A stretch of 64,000 nucleotides of DNA, from contig NZ_CP128595.1 in NCBI RefSeq assembly GCF_030444335.1, forward strand, positions 2,432,501 to 2,496,500. Reading direction: 5' to 3'. Both the position numbers and the translations under genes were made by a program. The notes beneath the pieces were generated by a model. That model ran no database searches. It saw nothing but the letters and a program-made list of their open reading frames with translations, and was not told the origin of the DNA. Position 1 is the stretch's first letter. Every line of letters starts with the position of its first letter. Source of the DNA: Polaribacter huanghezhanensis. Its GTDB lineage: Bacteria > Bacteroidota > Bacteroidia > Flavobacteriales > Flavobacteriaceae. Of this stretch, positions 53,589-63,188 are shown piece after piece.

Positions 53589-54445
53589 TTTTGATAAGAC
53601 CAAGCAACGATTCTTGTCACTTTATTTCCTTGATACATCGGAATTACTTTAAAAGTTGTTGCACCTAATTTCTTTGCTGATTTCTGTAAACTTTCTACAT
53701 TTTCTTTTTTAGAAACCAAACTCGTAAACCAAGTTACTTGTTTTTTATACAGAGAACTTTGATATAAATAATTGTGTAAAAAAGCTTTCTCTCCGCCAAC
53801 ATACCACAATTCGTTATTGTTCCCTGCAAAATTACGCACTGCATTTGTCCCTAAATTTCTAGTTTTTCTTCTGTTTGCTCCTCTCGCCTCTTCGGCAGAT
53901 TTATAAAATGGCGGATTACACATTGCTGCTGTAAAAGCATCTTCTGATTCTATAACCCCTGTTAAAATATTATTTTCATCAAACTGTTGACGTAATAAAA
54001 TCTGTGGGTCTAACTTATTATCATCAATAATATCTTGTGCAGCATCTAAGGAATCTAAATCGATGTCGGTTCCTACAAAATTCCAGCCGTATACTGCATT
54101 TCCTAACAACGGATAAATACATGTTGCTCCAGTTCCGATATCTAAAACAGTTACATCTTTTTCATCTTTTAACAAATCATTTAAATGATGGATATAATCT
54201 ACTCTCCCTGGGATTGGTGGACATAAATTTTCGTCTGGAAATTCCCAAACAGAAATTTTATCATAAGTAAATAATAATGCTTTGTTCAGTTCTTTAACTG
54301 CTTTTGGATTTGAAAAATCAATCGTAATTGCATCAAATTTATTTTTAGTAACAAACTCTTTTAACAAAGGGTTTTTAATGATTAAATCATCAAAATCATA
54401 TCCTTTATTAAATTTATTATTGGGATGAAGCCCTTTTTCTTTCAT
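53585..54445 (-). CDS. rlmF: 23S rRNA (adenine(1618)-N6)-methyltransferase
   Basis: This SAM-dependent enzyme methylates A1618 of 23S rRNA. The 286-residue protein starts MKEKGLHPNNKFNKGYDF, typical of RlmF, and contains the SAM loop VLDIGTGATCIYPLLG and the catalytic CNPPFYKSAEEARGANRRK. Its start is followed upstream by a REP-like pair that separates it from bshC. Confidence 0.93.
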   Translation of the reverse strand: MKEKGLHPNNKFNKGYDFDDLIIKNPLLKEFVTKNKFDAITIDFSNPKAVKELNKALLFTYDKISVWEFPDENLCPPIPGRVDYIHHLNDLLKDEKDVTVLDIGTGATCIYPLLGNAVYGWNFVGTDIDLDSLDAAQDIIDDNKLDPQILLRQQFDENNILTGVIESEDAFTAAMCNPPFYKSAEEARGANRRKTRNLGTNAVRNFAGNNNELWYVGGEKAFLHNYLYQSSLYKKQVTWFTSLVSKKENVESLQKSAKKLGATTFKVIPMYQGNKVTRIVAWSYQN

Positions 54446-54455
54446 AAGTTAACGT

Positions 54456-54530
54456 GTCAGGTCGAGCGCAGTCGAGACCTATTTAAGTACCGATAATACA
54501 ATAACCTCTCGACTGCGCTCGAGGAGACAT
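54456..54530. repeat. REP-like inverted repeat pair
   Basis: GTCAGGTCGAGCGCAGTCGA at the left is answered by CTCTCGACTGCGCTCGAGGA at the right, 24 bases apart, forming a potential long stem between rlmF and bshC. It is the most regular copy of the family in the window. Confidence 0.88.
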
Positions 54531-54540
54531 TTATATTAAA

Positions 54541-56133
54541 TTAGACTTCTAGGATTGTAAATTTTAAATCCAATGGTTTTAATATTGATTTTAAAGCGTC
54601 AATAAATGTGTCGCCATATTCTAAATAATACTCAGAAAAATTGCGTTGACGCTCTTCTAAACCTTGATTCGGAAATAATTGTTCTTTTAATTCTCTGATT
54701 CTTAAAACCAACTCTTTTTGTTTTCTTTTTTCTGCTCTTAACAACCGTTTTTCTAAATTGTCTAATCCGTTTAATTGCTTTTTCTCTTGCGCACTTACTG
54801 CTCCAACAAAAGATTCATCAGTTTCATTTGCCACTCTTCTTAACATATAAAACTGTTGTTCTAATAAAGTTTTTGCATCTAAAAAATTAAAAGAAATATC
54901 TGAATTCTCATTGATTTTCAACTTTAATAAATCATCTTTCTTTAAAAACAATTCTTCTGTTGAAATACTTAAATTATCTAACTTTTTTTGTTGTTTCGCA
55001 GAAATTACTTGAACAGAATTTCGCAACACTAAAATCGGAAAAGGAACAGAAACAGTATTAAAATAATCTTTTAATTGTAACCAATACGCTAATTCTCCAC
55101 CTCCACCAATATAGGCTAGGTTTGGCAAAACAACTTCTTGATACAACGGTCGCATAATAACATTTGGTGAAAATAATTGTGGCTTTTCTCTTAATTCTTC
55201 TAGAATTTCTTCTTTAGAAAAAGTGCTTTTTGTATTGTTTACTTTGTAAACTCCGTTTTCAAAAACAATGCGTTCTCTAGAGTCTTCACTCAAATAAAAC
55301 AAGTTGATTTCTCTCGGATTTACTTGTACTTTATAGTTTTTTTCTAACTCTTTTATCGTGCTTGTAACGGCAGTATAAGACACTTGTTCTTGCAATTCTT
55401 GCGCAACAAATGGAGCAAATAATTGCTTTAATTGCTGATCGTCTCCATCAACAATTACCAAACCGTATTTTGCAAATAATTGATTGGCAATATACCTTGT
55501 TGCTTCCGCTAATGTGTTGTGTTCTATATATCCTTTTGTAAATAAATCTCTTAAAAAATCAGCATTTTTGGTGCTTCCTAATGTTGCTGAAAATTGCTCA
55601 AAAACTTCTTTCAATCCTTCAGTAGAAAAATGTCCCACTGCTCCACCATCATTTCTTTTCCATTGGATTTTTTTATTGTTGAAATTAAAATAATTGATTT
55701 CATCAAAATCATGATCTTCTGTTGCCATCCAATAAATAGGCACAAAATGATCCGCAGGAAATTGTTCTTGTAATGCTTCTGCTAAATTGATTGTAGAAAT
55801 AATTTTATATAAGAAATACAACGGCCCGGTAAACAAATTTAATTGATGACCTGTTGTGACTGTAAATGTATTTGCTTGTGAAAGTGCATCAATATGTTGT
55901 TGAGTTTCTTCTGAAATAGCAACATTTTTATATTGATTTTTCAAGGCAGAAACCAATACTTTTCTAGTTTCTAAAGAAAAAGAAGCTCGTTTTTCTTCTA
56001 ATTGATTTTTAAATCCGTTTACATCAGAAAAATTAGTGTAAAATGGTTGTATTGCTTCTTTTTGCGCCACATAATCAATCATGATCTTAGAGAAAAACCC
56101 TGTTTTCTGAAAAGGAATTTGCGTCACTTTCAT
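54541..56133 (-). CDS. bshC: bacillithiol biosynthesis cysteine-adding enzyme
   Basis: This enzyme is assigned to the last step of bacillithiol synthesis, adding cysteine to GlcN-malate. The 530-residue protein has the BshC landmarks TGHQLNLFTGPLYFLYKI near residue 97, YWMATEDHDFDEINYF, MRPLYQEVVLPNLAYIGGGG, and a C-terminal coiled coil (NGLDNLEKRLLRAEKRKQKE). bshA and bshB are not in the window. It implies that the cell uses bacillithiol as its low-molecular-weight thiol. Confidence 0.93.
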   Translation of the reverse strand: MKVTQIPFQKTGFFSKIMIDYVAQKEAIQPFYTNFSDVNGFKNQLEEKRASFSLETRKVLVSALKNQYKNVAISEETQQHIDALSQANTFTVTTGHQLNLFTGPLYFLYKIISTINLAEALQEQFPADHFVPIYWMATEDHDFDEINYFNFNNKKIQWKRNDGGAVGHFSTEGLKEVFEQFSATLGSTKNADFLRDLFTKGYIEHNTLAEATRYIANQLFAKYGLVIVDGDDQQLKQLFAPFVAQELQEQVSYTAVTSTIKELEKNYKVQVNPREINLFYLSEDSRERIVFENGVYKVNNTKSTFSKEEILEELREKPQLFSPNVIMRPLYQEVVLPNLAYIGGGGELAYWLQLKDYFNTVSVPFPILVLRNSVQVISAKQQKKLDNLSISTEELFLKKDDLLKLKINENSDISFNFLDAKTLLEQQFYMLRRVANETDESFVGAVSAQEKKQLNGLDNLEKRLLRAEKRKQKELVLRIRELKEQLFPNQGLEERQRNFSEYYLEYGDTFIDALKSILKPLDLKFTILEV

Positions 56134-56382
56134 CTATAACTTACTCTCTTTATCCATGTTAAACAATATATTTATAGAAGTATTGAAACTTAAACAATCA
56201 CAATCACTTTTCATATTAGAAATCTTATTAATAATAATTTTTATAAAAATACAATTTTTTGGTGGTTGCTCGAAATTAGCAAATCAATCTAACACATTTT
56301 TAACGCTTTCTTAGTTGTAAAATTTGATATCTAAATAATTACAAGTAGATTTGAAAAAGCTAATCAAAAAACTATCCATAAA

Positions 56383-58869
56383 ATGAAGCACAAGTCGATA
56401 TTCTTTCTTTTCATTTCAATTATTTCATTTCAATTAACTGCACAAAAACTTCAGACTCCAAGCGAGTTTTTAGGATACAAATTAGGTTCTCGTTTTACGA
56501 GACATCATAAAGTAGTTGACTATTTTAAATACATTTCTGAAAACACAGACAAAGTAAAATTTCAAGAATACGGAAAAACCAACGAGCTAAGAACCTTAGC
56601 AATCGCTTATGTTTCTTCTGTTGAAAATATTAAAAATTTAGAAACTATTCGCAAACAACATTTAACAAGTGCTGGTATCGAACACACATCTGAATTAAAA
56701 GACAAAGCGATTGTTTGGTTGAGTTATAATGTGCACGGAAACGAAGCCTCTTCTACAGAAGCATCAATGCTAACATTGTATAAATTGATAACAGAAAACA
56801 GCAATTATTTAGAAAATACTATTGTAATTATCGATCCTTGTATCAATCCTGACGGAAGAGACCGGTATGCAAATTGGTACAATCAAGTAGTGGCTTCACC
56901 AAATAATGTAAATCCTGATGCTAGAGAACATAGTGAACCTTGGCCGGGCGGAAGACCAAATCATTACTTATTTGATTTGAATAGAGATTGGGCTTGGGCA
57001 ACGCAAGTTGAAACGCAACAACGTTTAAAAGTGTATAATAAATGGTTACCTCATATTCATGTAGATTTTCATGAACAAGGCATCAACAATCCCTATTATT
57101 TTGCTCCTGCTGTAGAACCTTATCATGAAGTAATTACAGATTGGCAACGTAATTTTCAAACTCAGATTGGAAAAAATAATGCAAAATATTTCGATAAAAA
57201 TGGTTGGTATTATTTTACAAAAGAGAGTTTTGATTTGTTATATCCAAGTTATGGTGATACCTATCCAACTTATGTTGGTAGTATTGGAATGACGTACGAG
57301 CAAGCTGGTGGAGGAAGAGCTGGATTGGGAATCACAAAATCTGATGGAGAAGCTTTAACGCTTTGGGATCGATTGATTCACCATACAACTACAGGAATTT
57401 CTACCGTTGAGATGGCTTCAAAAAACATTGGTCAAATTAATGCTGAATTTAAAAAATACTTTAAACTGAACGATTTTAAATACAAAAGTTATGTTTTACA
57501 CGGAAATAAAAGCAAAACGAACAAGTTAATGGAGTTGTTAGACAGACACGAAATTACCTATGGTTTTGCTGAAGGAAAATCAGTTTCTGGGTATGATTAT
57601 GATACAAGAGCAAAAGGAAACATGAAACCTTCTTCTAGTGATTTGGTTGTTTCTACAAATCAACCAAAAGGAAGATTGGTGAAAGCATTGTTTGAACCAG
57701 TTGCAAAATTAAGTGATTCTATTACCTACGACATTACCGCTTGGTCATTACCTTATGCTTACGGTTTTAAAGCGATTGCTAGTGAACGATTAGTAGCGGC
57801 TAATTCAAGTAAAATGCAACCAAATTTGGCAACTCCAAATTACAATGCGTATGCGTATACATTTGAGTGGAATCATATTTCTGATGCCGCATTATTAGCT
57901 GATATTTTAAAACAAAATTTTAGAGTTCGTTTTAACAGAAAAGAAATGATCAATTCTGGTAAAAAGTTAAAAACCGGAAGTTTAATTGTGACTCGTAGTG
58001 ATAATAAACACATCAAAGATTTTGATCAAACATTAGTTGCTATTGCAAATATGCATCACAAATTTGCAAATTCAATCAACACGGGTTTTTCTGATAAAGG
58101 TCCAGATATGGGTTCATCTGATGTTAGAGAACTTAAAAATCAAAAAATTGCAGTGCTTTCTGGACAAGGTACTTCATCATTAAGTTATGGAGAAATCCAA
58201 TATTTTTTCGAAAAAGAAATCAACTATCCGTTTACGGCAATTAATACTTCTGATTTTTCTGTAAGCATGTTAGAAAATTACCACACATTGGTAATTCCGA
58301 ATGGTTATTACGGTAAATTTAGTAAAAGTGAATTAGCTAAACTAACATCATGGATTAGAAGCGGAGGAAAAGTAATTGCCATTGGTGGTGCCAACAGTAT
58401 TTTTGCAAATAAAAAAAGTTTTGGATTAAAAACGAAATCTGACAAAGACGATAAAGACAGATCTGATAAAGATGTTGAGTTGATTAATTACGAAGATTTA
58501 GAAAGAGAAAGTATTAAAGGAAGTATTACCGGCGCTATTTTTAAAACGAAAGTGGACAATTCTCATCCCTTAGGTTTTGGGTATGGCGATGCTTATTTTA
58601 CCTTAAAACAAGGCGCTAGATCTTATGATTATTTAGAAGATGGATATAATGTTGTTCGTTTAGAAAACAATACTGTATTTTCTGGATTTGTAGGAACCAA
58701 AGCTGATAAAAACTTAGCAAAATCATTAATTTTTGGTGAAGAAAATATTGGTAGAGGAAGCGTAATTTATATGATTGACAATCCTTTGTTTAGAGCATTT
58801 TGGGATAATGGAAAATTGTTTTTTGCAAATGCAATCTTCTATACAAATCCAAGTATGAAGAAATTGTAA
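56383..58869 (+). CDS. exported M14-family zinc carboxypeptidase (second paralogue)
   Basis: This 828-residue secreted metallopeptidase has a signal peptide ending FQLTAQ at residue 21. The zinc motif is VHGNEASS (His118, Glu121), with DFHEQG as the third-ligand region and a candidate catalytic Glu in GMTYEQAGGG. As in the paralogue at 16925, an amidotransferase-like C-terminal segment follows (LVIPNGYYG; GGKVIAIGGANS). The two share layout throughout, including NPDGR(D/Q)R and the FDLNRDW/FDMNRDW motif. A charged insertion KSDKDDKDRSDKD near residue 690 is peculiar to this copy. Confidence 0.9.
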   Translation: MKHKSIFFLFISIISFQLTAQKLQTPSEFLGYKLGSRFTRHHKVVDYFKYISENTDKVKFQEYGKTNELRTLAIAYVSSVENIKNLETIRKQHLTSAGIEHTSELKDKAIVWLSYNVHGNEASSTEASMLTLYKLITENSNYLENTIVIIDPCINPDGRDRYANWYNQVVASPNNVNPDAREHSEPWPGGRPNHYLFDLNRDWAWATQVETQQRLKVYNKWLPHIHVDFHEQGINNPYYFAPAVEPYHEVITDWQRNFQTQIGKNNAKYFDKNGWYYFTKESFDLLYPSYGDTYPTYVGSIGMTYEQAGGGRAGLGITKSDGEALTLWDRLIHHTTTGISTVEMASKNIGQINAEFKKYFKLNDFKYKSYVLHGNKSKTNKLMELLDRHEITYGFAEGKSVSGYDYDTRAKGNMKPSSSDLVVSTNQPKGRLVKALFEPVAKLSDSITYDITAWSLPYAYGFKAIASERLVAANSSKMQPNLATPNYNAYAYTFEWNHISDAALLADILKQNFRVRFNRKEMINSGKKLKTGSLIVTRSDNKHIKDFDQTLVAIANMHHKFANSINTGFSDKGPDMGSSDVRELKNQKIAVLSGQGTSSLSYGEIQYFFEKEINYPFTAINTSDFSVSMLENYHTLVIPNGYYGKFSKSELAKLTSWIRSGGKVIAIGGANSIFANKKSFGLKTKSDKDDKDRSDKDVELINYEDLERESIKGSITGAIFKTKVDNSHPLGFGYGDAYFTLKQGARSYDYLEDGYNVVRLENNTVFSGFVGTKADKNLAKSLIFGEENIGRGSVIYMIDNPLFRAFWDNGKLFFANAIFYTNPSMKKL

Positions 58870-58870
58870 T

Positions 58871-58972
58871 TGTCCGTTCGAGCGGAGTCGAGAACTATTA
58901 ACCTCTTTTAAGCTGCGCATTTATCTTCAAATTGGAATATATTTCAATTTTTAATAGTGCTCGAGGAGACAT
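58871..58972. repeat. REP-like inverted repeat pair, widely spaced
   Basis: GTCCGTTCGAGCGGAGTCGA near 58872 is intact; its mate GTGCTCGAGGAGACATTT near 58957 keeps only the outer half. The spacing is about 60 bases, longer than in the other pairs. Confidence 0.75.
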
Positions 58973-58982
58973 TTCTTACAAT

Positions 58983-59011
58983 AAAAAAGCTCGCAAATTG
59001 CGAGCTTTTTT
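58983..59011. terminator. bidirectional intrinsic terminator
   Basis: AAAAAAGCTCGCAA / TTGCGAGCTTTTTT is a near-perfect stem with A and T tracts on either side, between the convergent peptidase and rimO genes. Confidence 0.92.
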
Positions 59012-59015
59012 ATTT

Positions 59016-60332
59016 TTATTGAACTATCGGTGTTCCGTATAAGTCGTAATCTCCAGCTTCATCAATTTTTACATCAATAAACTCACCTATTTTTATATAA
59101 TGTTTAGTTGCATCAACAATTACGTCGTTATCTACATCTGGCGAATCAAATTCTGTCCGTCCGTAGAAATATTCTCCGTCTTTTCTATCAAACAAACAAC
59201 GGAATGTTTTACCAACTTTTTCTTGATTCAGTTCCCAAGAAATCTGAGATTGAACTTCCATAATTTCGTTGACTCTTTTAAACTTTACCTCTTCAGGAAC
59301 ATCATCTTCTAACACATAAGCGCCCGTATTTTCTTCGTGAGAATATTCAAAAGCACCCAAACGCTCAAAACGCATTTCTTCTACCCAATCTTTTAATTCT
59401 TGAAACATTTCTTCTGTTTCTCCAGGATACCCAACAATCAACGTTGTTCTAATTGCCATTTCTGGAACGGTTTCTCTAAACTTATGAATCAACGAAGTTG
59501 TTTTTTCGTGCGTAGTTCCACGTTTCATCGATTTTAACAATTCGGTGTTGATGTGTTGCAACGGAATGTCTAAATAATTACACACTTTTGGTTCGTTTTT
59601 CATCACTTCCAAAACATCCATCGGAAAACCAGTTGGAAACGCATAATGCATTCGTATCCATTCGATGCCTTCTACTTTTGTCAAAGCAAGTAACAAATCT
59701 GCTAAAGCACGTTTTTTATAAATATCTAATCCGTAATAGGTTAAATCTTGCGCGATTAACATCACTTCTTTGATTCCTTTTTCGGCTAATTTTGTAGCTT
59801 CTGTAATGATATCTTCAATCGGAGTAGAAATGTGTTTTCCACGCATTAACGGAATCGCACAAAACGAACACGGACGATCGCAACCTTCTGCAATTTTTAA
59901 ATAGGCGTAATGTTTTGGTGTTGTTGTTAAACGTTCACCAATCAATTCGTGTTTATAATCTGCTTCTAAAACCTTTAATAAATTTGGCAAATCGTGCGTA
60001 CCAAAATACTGATCTACATTTTTAATTTCTCTTTCTAAATCTGGTTTATAACGCTCACTTAAACAACCCGTTACAAAAACCTTATCAATTTCTCCAGCTT
60101 CTTTACGCTGCGCGTGATGCAAAATAGTATCAATAGATTCTTCTTTGGCTTTCCCAATAAAACCACAGGTATTAATTACCACAATATTTCCTTCGTCATT
60201 TTCATCTTCATGAACCACATCTTTTCCGTTGGCTTTTAATTGTCCCATTAAAACCTCACTATCATATACATTTTTAGAACAGCCCAATGTAACTACATTG
60301 ATCTTGTTTTGCTTGATGGTTTTTGTACGCAT
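59016..60332 (-). CDS. rimO: ribosomal protein S12 methylthiotransferase
   Basis: This radical SAM enzyme adds a methylthio group to an aspartate of ribosomal protein S12. The 438-residue protein has the N-terminal UPF0004 domain with cysteines in TLGCSKNVYDSEVLMG, INTCGFIG and TGCLSERY, the radical SAM motif EGCDRPCSFCAIP, and a C-terminal TRAM domain. The promoter is at 60348. This sequence is RimO rather than MiaB because of the GCSKN start and the shorter length. Confidence 0.95.
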   Translation of the reverse strand: MRTKTIKQNKINVVTLGCSKNVYDSEVLMGQLKANGKDVVHEDENDEGNIVVINTCGFIGKAKEESIDTILHHAQRKEAGEIDKVFVTGCLSERYKPDLEREIKNVDQYFGTHDLPNLLKVLEADYKHELIGERLTTTPKHYAYLKIAEGCDRPCSFCAIPLMRGKHISTPIEDIITEATKLAEKGIKEVMLIAQDLTYYGLDIYKKRALADLLLALTKVEGIEWIRMHYAFPTGFPMDVLEVMKNEPKVCNYLDIPLQHINTELLKSMKRGTTHEKTTSLIHKFRETVPEMAIRTTLIVGYPGETEEMFQELKDWVEEMRFERLGAFEYSHEENTGAYVLEDDVPEEVKFKRVNEIMEVQSQISWELNQEKVGKTFRCLFDRKDGEYFYGRTEFDSPDVDNDVIVDATKHYIKIGEFIDVKIDEAGDYDLYGTPIVQ

Positions 60333-60347
60333 ATTTTTATTTTAAAA

Positions 60348-60357
60348 TGCAAAGATA
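60348..60357 (-). promoter_or_regulatory. -7 promoter box of rimO (TATCTTTGCA, minus strand)
   Basis: On the minus strand TATCTTTGCA lies 15 bases before the rimO start codon. Confidence 0.75.
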
Positions 60358-60577
60358 CAATCTTAATCTACGTTTTTAAACATATTTAGAATGTTAATAA
60401 TGAGGGAAAAACTTTAGTTAATTTTAAAGTGATTTTTGGTAACTTTGGTAATTATGAATAGAATTTATTAAAACGAAATTATATTCTTTTAAATTATGCT
60501 AAATTTTGATTAACTTTCAGATGTTTATTAAAATAATAGAATCTAAATTAAATTCTTTAAAAAATCACCTTTACGCT

Positions 60578-61558
60578 ATGTACAAAGAAAAATTAAAATT
60601 CATCGACCTCTTTTGTGGAATTGGAGGTTTCAGAGTAGCCTTTGAAGAGGCTTGTGAGGAAAATGGCATTCAATCTGAATGTGTTTTTTCTTCTGACATA
60701 GACAAGTATGCTCAAGACAGTTATGAAACCAACTTTGGAGAAAGACCTGCTGGAGACATTACTCAAATCGATGAAAAAGAAATTCCCGACCACGATATTC
60801 TTTTTGGTGGATTTCCTTGTCAACCGTTTAGTATAATTGGACAAATGAAAGGAATGGACGATACAAGAGGAACTTTGTTTTTTGATATTGCTCGCATAAT
60901 TAAAGAGAAAGAGCCAAAAGCATTTATTTTAGAAAATGTAAAGCAACTTGTCGGTCACGATGGAGGAAAAACATTAAAAGTAATCGTACAAGCATTAAAA
61001 GACATAGGATATCACGTTCAATATAGCGTTTTAAACGCTTTAGATTATGGATTACCTCAAAAACGCGAAAGAGTTGTTATAGTTGGTCATCGCGAACCAA
61101 TAATGTTTACTTTTCCAAATCCCGAAAAACCATATAAATCTCTAAAAGAAATTTTAGAAAAAAAAGTTGAAGACAAATATTTTGCGTCTGAATATATAAG
61201 AGAAAAAAGAAAGGATAAACATAAATCTTCTTACTATCCATCTATATGGCACGAAAACAAATCTGGGAACGTCTGTTCTTATCCATATTCTTGTGCGCTT
61301 CGTTCAGGTGCTTCTCATAATTATCTTCTAGTAAATGGAGAAAGAAGACTAACACCAAGAGAAATGTTTAGATTACAAGGGTTTCCTGATTGGTATAAAA
61401 TCATAGTAAGTGATGCTCAAGCTAAGAAACAAGCTGGAAACGCTGTCCCTGTTAATATGATAAAAGCAGTTGTGGAAAAACTTCTACCATATGTTGCTAC
61501 GAGTTTAGATCAAACATCAGTTTTAATAGAATATGACTTACAATACAATCCTAGTTAA
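60578..61558 (+). CDS. cytosine-5 DNA methyltransferase of a type II R-M pair
   Basis: This 326-residue C5 methyltransferase of minimal architecture shows motif I KFIDLFCGIGGFRVAFE, the catalytic Cys in GGFPCQPFSIIG, ENVKQL, QKRERVVIVG, then LTPREMFRLQGFPD and GNAVPVNMI. The start at 60578 (MYKEKLKFIDLF) is the best fit to the family; in-frame starts at 60521 (ATG) and 60506 (TTG) would add a poorly conserved N-terminus. The stop overlaps the start of the next gene by one base, which couples the pair. The target sequence is unknown. Confidence 0.9.
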   Translation: MYKEKLKFIDLFCGIGGFRVAFEEACEENGIQSECVFSSDIDKYAQDSYETNFGERPAGDITQIDEKEIPDHDILFGGFPCQPFSIIGQMKGMDDTRGTLFFDIARIIKEKEPKAFILENVKQLVGHDGGKTLKVIVQALKDIGYHVQYSVLNALDYGLPQKRERVVIVGHREPIMFTFPNPEKPYKSLKEILEKKVEDKYFASEYIREKRKDKHKSSYYPSIWHENKSGNVCSYPYSCALRSGASHNYLLVNGERRLTPREMFRLQGFPDWYKIIVSDAQAKKQAGNAVPVNMIKAVVEKLLPYVATSLDQTSVLIEYDLQYNPS

Positions 61559-62319
61559 TGGCAAAACAATTACCAAAATTAAGAACTGTAACAAAGTCCG
61601 TTTCAGCTTATCCATTAAATAAATTTAATACTGATTTTCCATATATTTTAGGTCAAGAAATTGTTTATTTACTTGCAAGTAAAGGCAGACCAGATTTGCA
61701 AGGCGACGAATGGGAACAAATCTTTTCCAAATGTATTGGAGCGAATTGGAAACCTTCAAATGTAGGTTTAGATGACGTTGTTATGGGTAATACTGCTTGG
61801 GGTGCGAAAACAGTAAAGTCAAACTTAAAAGATTTTAAGAAACTAAAACAAATTAGACTAATTTCAGGTAGAAATTCGCCTGTATATTCTTACGGGGGAA
61901 CAATAGACACGAATGCCAACCCTAATGTTATTGGAGAACAAGTTTTAGAAATTTGGAACGAAAGAGTATCTGCTATTCGAGAAAAGTTTAAGCATCTTAG
62001 AACTGTTGTACTTGTTAAATCAAATGATTTATCGCAAGTTGCAGTTTTCGAATTTGATACTGTAAGATATGATTACGATTTGTATGAATTTATTTGGAAC
62101 AAGAATGGAAACTTGGAAGGTTACGAAAAAGGTGTTGAACACAAAAGTACTAATAAGCGTTTCACTTGGCAACCTCATGGTTCTCAATTTACAATTACAG
62201 AGATTGTACCTGAAAAAACTTTAATACTGAAAATAAAGCAACCTGAGAAACTTGATAAAGTCAAAATACTGAAGGCTATAGGATTTGATAAAACTTGGGT
62301 AACAATTGAACACAAGTAA
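61558..62319 (+). CDS. probable type II restriction endonuclease partner
   Basis: This 253-residue cytoplasmic protein is translationally coupled to the methyltransferase. No named family is recognised with confidence. The segment VGLDDVVMGNTAWGAKTVKSN around residue 80 has an acidic-pair ... A-K arrangement like PD-(D/E)xK variants, and WKPSNVGLDDVV leads into it. The position directly after a C5 methyltransferase is the usual one for the cognate nuclease. It is likely a restriction enzyme by context; the catalytic residues are inferred. Confidence 0.7.
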   Translation: MAKQLPKLRTVTKSVSAYPLNKFNTDFPYILGQEIVYLLASKGRPDLQGDEWEQIFSKCIGANWKPSNVGLDDVVMGNTAWGAKTVKSNLKDFKKLKQIRLISGRNSPVYSYGGTIDTNANPNVIGEQVLEIWNERVSAIREKFKHLRTVVLVKSNDLSQVAVFEFDTVRYDYDLYEFIWNKNGNLEGYEKGVEHKSTNKRFTWQPHGSQFTITEIVPEKTLILKIKQPEKLDKVKILKAIGFDKTWVTIEHK

Positions 62320-62375
62320 AACTAGGTATAAAGTTAATTACTAACTCTATTCTACTTCTCAAAATTTAAATTTTT

Positions 62376-62410
62376 AAAAACTCCATGCTAAAATTTAACA
62401 TGGAGTTTTT
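62376..62410 (+). terminator. intrinsic terminator after the second R-M pair
   Basis: The stem AAAAACTCCATG / CATGGAGTTTTT with a 10-base AT loop, 56 bases after the nuclease stop codon. Confidence 0.85.
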
Positions 62411-62441
62411 GTTTACAAATACACCATTTCATTATTTCTCT
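62376..62441. repeat. left copy of a 65-bp direct repeat containing a terminator hairpin
   Basis: AAAAACTCCATGCTAAAATT continues through CATGGAGTTTTT and TACACCATTT; the right copy at 63761-63825 matches in about 55 of 65 positions. The hairpin ACTCCATG / CATGGAGT with flanking A and T tracts is itself an intrinsic terminator for the R-M pair. Confidence 0.85.
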
Positions 62442-62614
62442 TTTTTTTGATAACCAATTAACTATTAATGCAAGAAACTTTTCCATAAATAATCCACTTA
62501 TTATAAGTAAATTACAGCAGCACACAAACATTTTAAAATGTTAAAACACTCATTTTAAAGTAACAATAATTTCGCTTTATCGTCTTGATGTTATCACATA
62601 AAACATTTAAGACA

Positions 62615-63091
62615 ATGAAAACAACAAAAATTTTCAATTACGCATTACTCCTTTCTTTTTTATTTACAAACACTATTTTCTCGCAAAAAGCAGAAAATTC
62701 AATAACCAAAAATTCATTACAACAGGAGATTCTAAAAATGGACAACTTATTTTTTAATGTTGCATTTAATAAATGTGATTTAAAACTCTATAAGAAAATA
62801 ATGTCTCCAAAAATAGAGTTTTATGATGATCGTTCTGGGCTTAATACCTCTTATAAAGTAGAAATAGCTTCTTTTAAAGACAGATGTTCTAGACCTTTCG
62901 CTGTAACTCGAAAATTGATGAGTGCTACGGTACATGTTTTAGGAAATTATGGTGCTGTAGAAATAGGGGTTCATGAATTTTATGAAGATGGTAAAAAAGT
63001 ACAAAGAGGAAAATTTATTATTATCTGGGAAAAAAAAGAGGGTTCTTGGATTATAAAACGAACAGTAAGCTACGATCATGAGCCTGTTTAG
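62615..63091 (+). CDS. secreted DUF4440/SnoaL-like protein
   Basis: This 158-residue exported protein is counted from ATG 62615, which gives a clean signal peptide ending NTIFSQ; ATG at 62588 would add nine residues. The mature part follows the NTF2-like DUF4440 pattern: MDNLFFNVAFNKCDLKLYKKIM, then KIEFYDDRSGL and a late FIIIWEKKEGSWIIKRT. Catalytic role is unknown; relatives are often exported and of unassigned function. It lies inside the segment bounded by the direct repeats. Confidence 0.82.
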   Translation: MKTTKIFNYALLLSFLFTNTIFSQKAENSITKNSLQQEILKMDNLFFNVAFNKCDLKLYKKIMSPKIEFYDDRSGLNTSYKVEIASFKDRCSRPFAVTRKLMSATVHVLGNYGAVEIGVHEFYEDGKKVQRGKFIIIWEKKEGSWIIKRTVSYDHEPV

Positions 63092-63188
63092 TACTAAATA
63101 TTTTTAATAGTTTTAGTAATTATGACTTGTTTGACAAGGTAACTTAAAAACTGTAAGAATATCTTCATTAAATAAAAACATAAAGATA

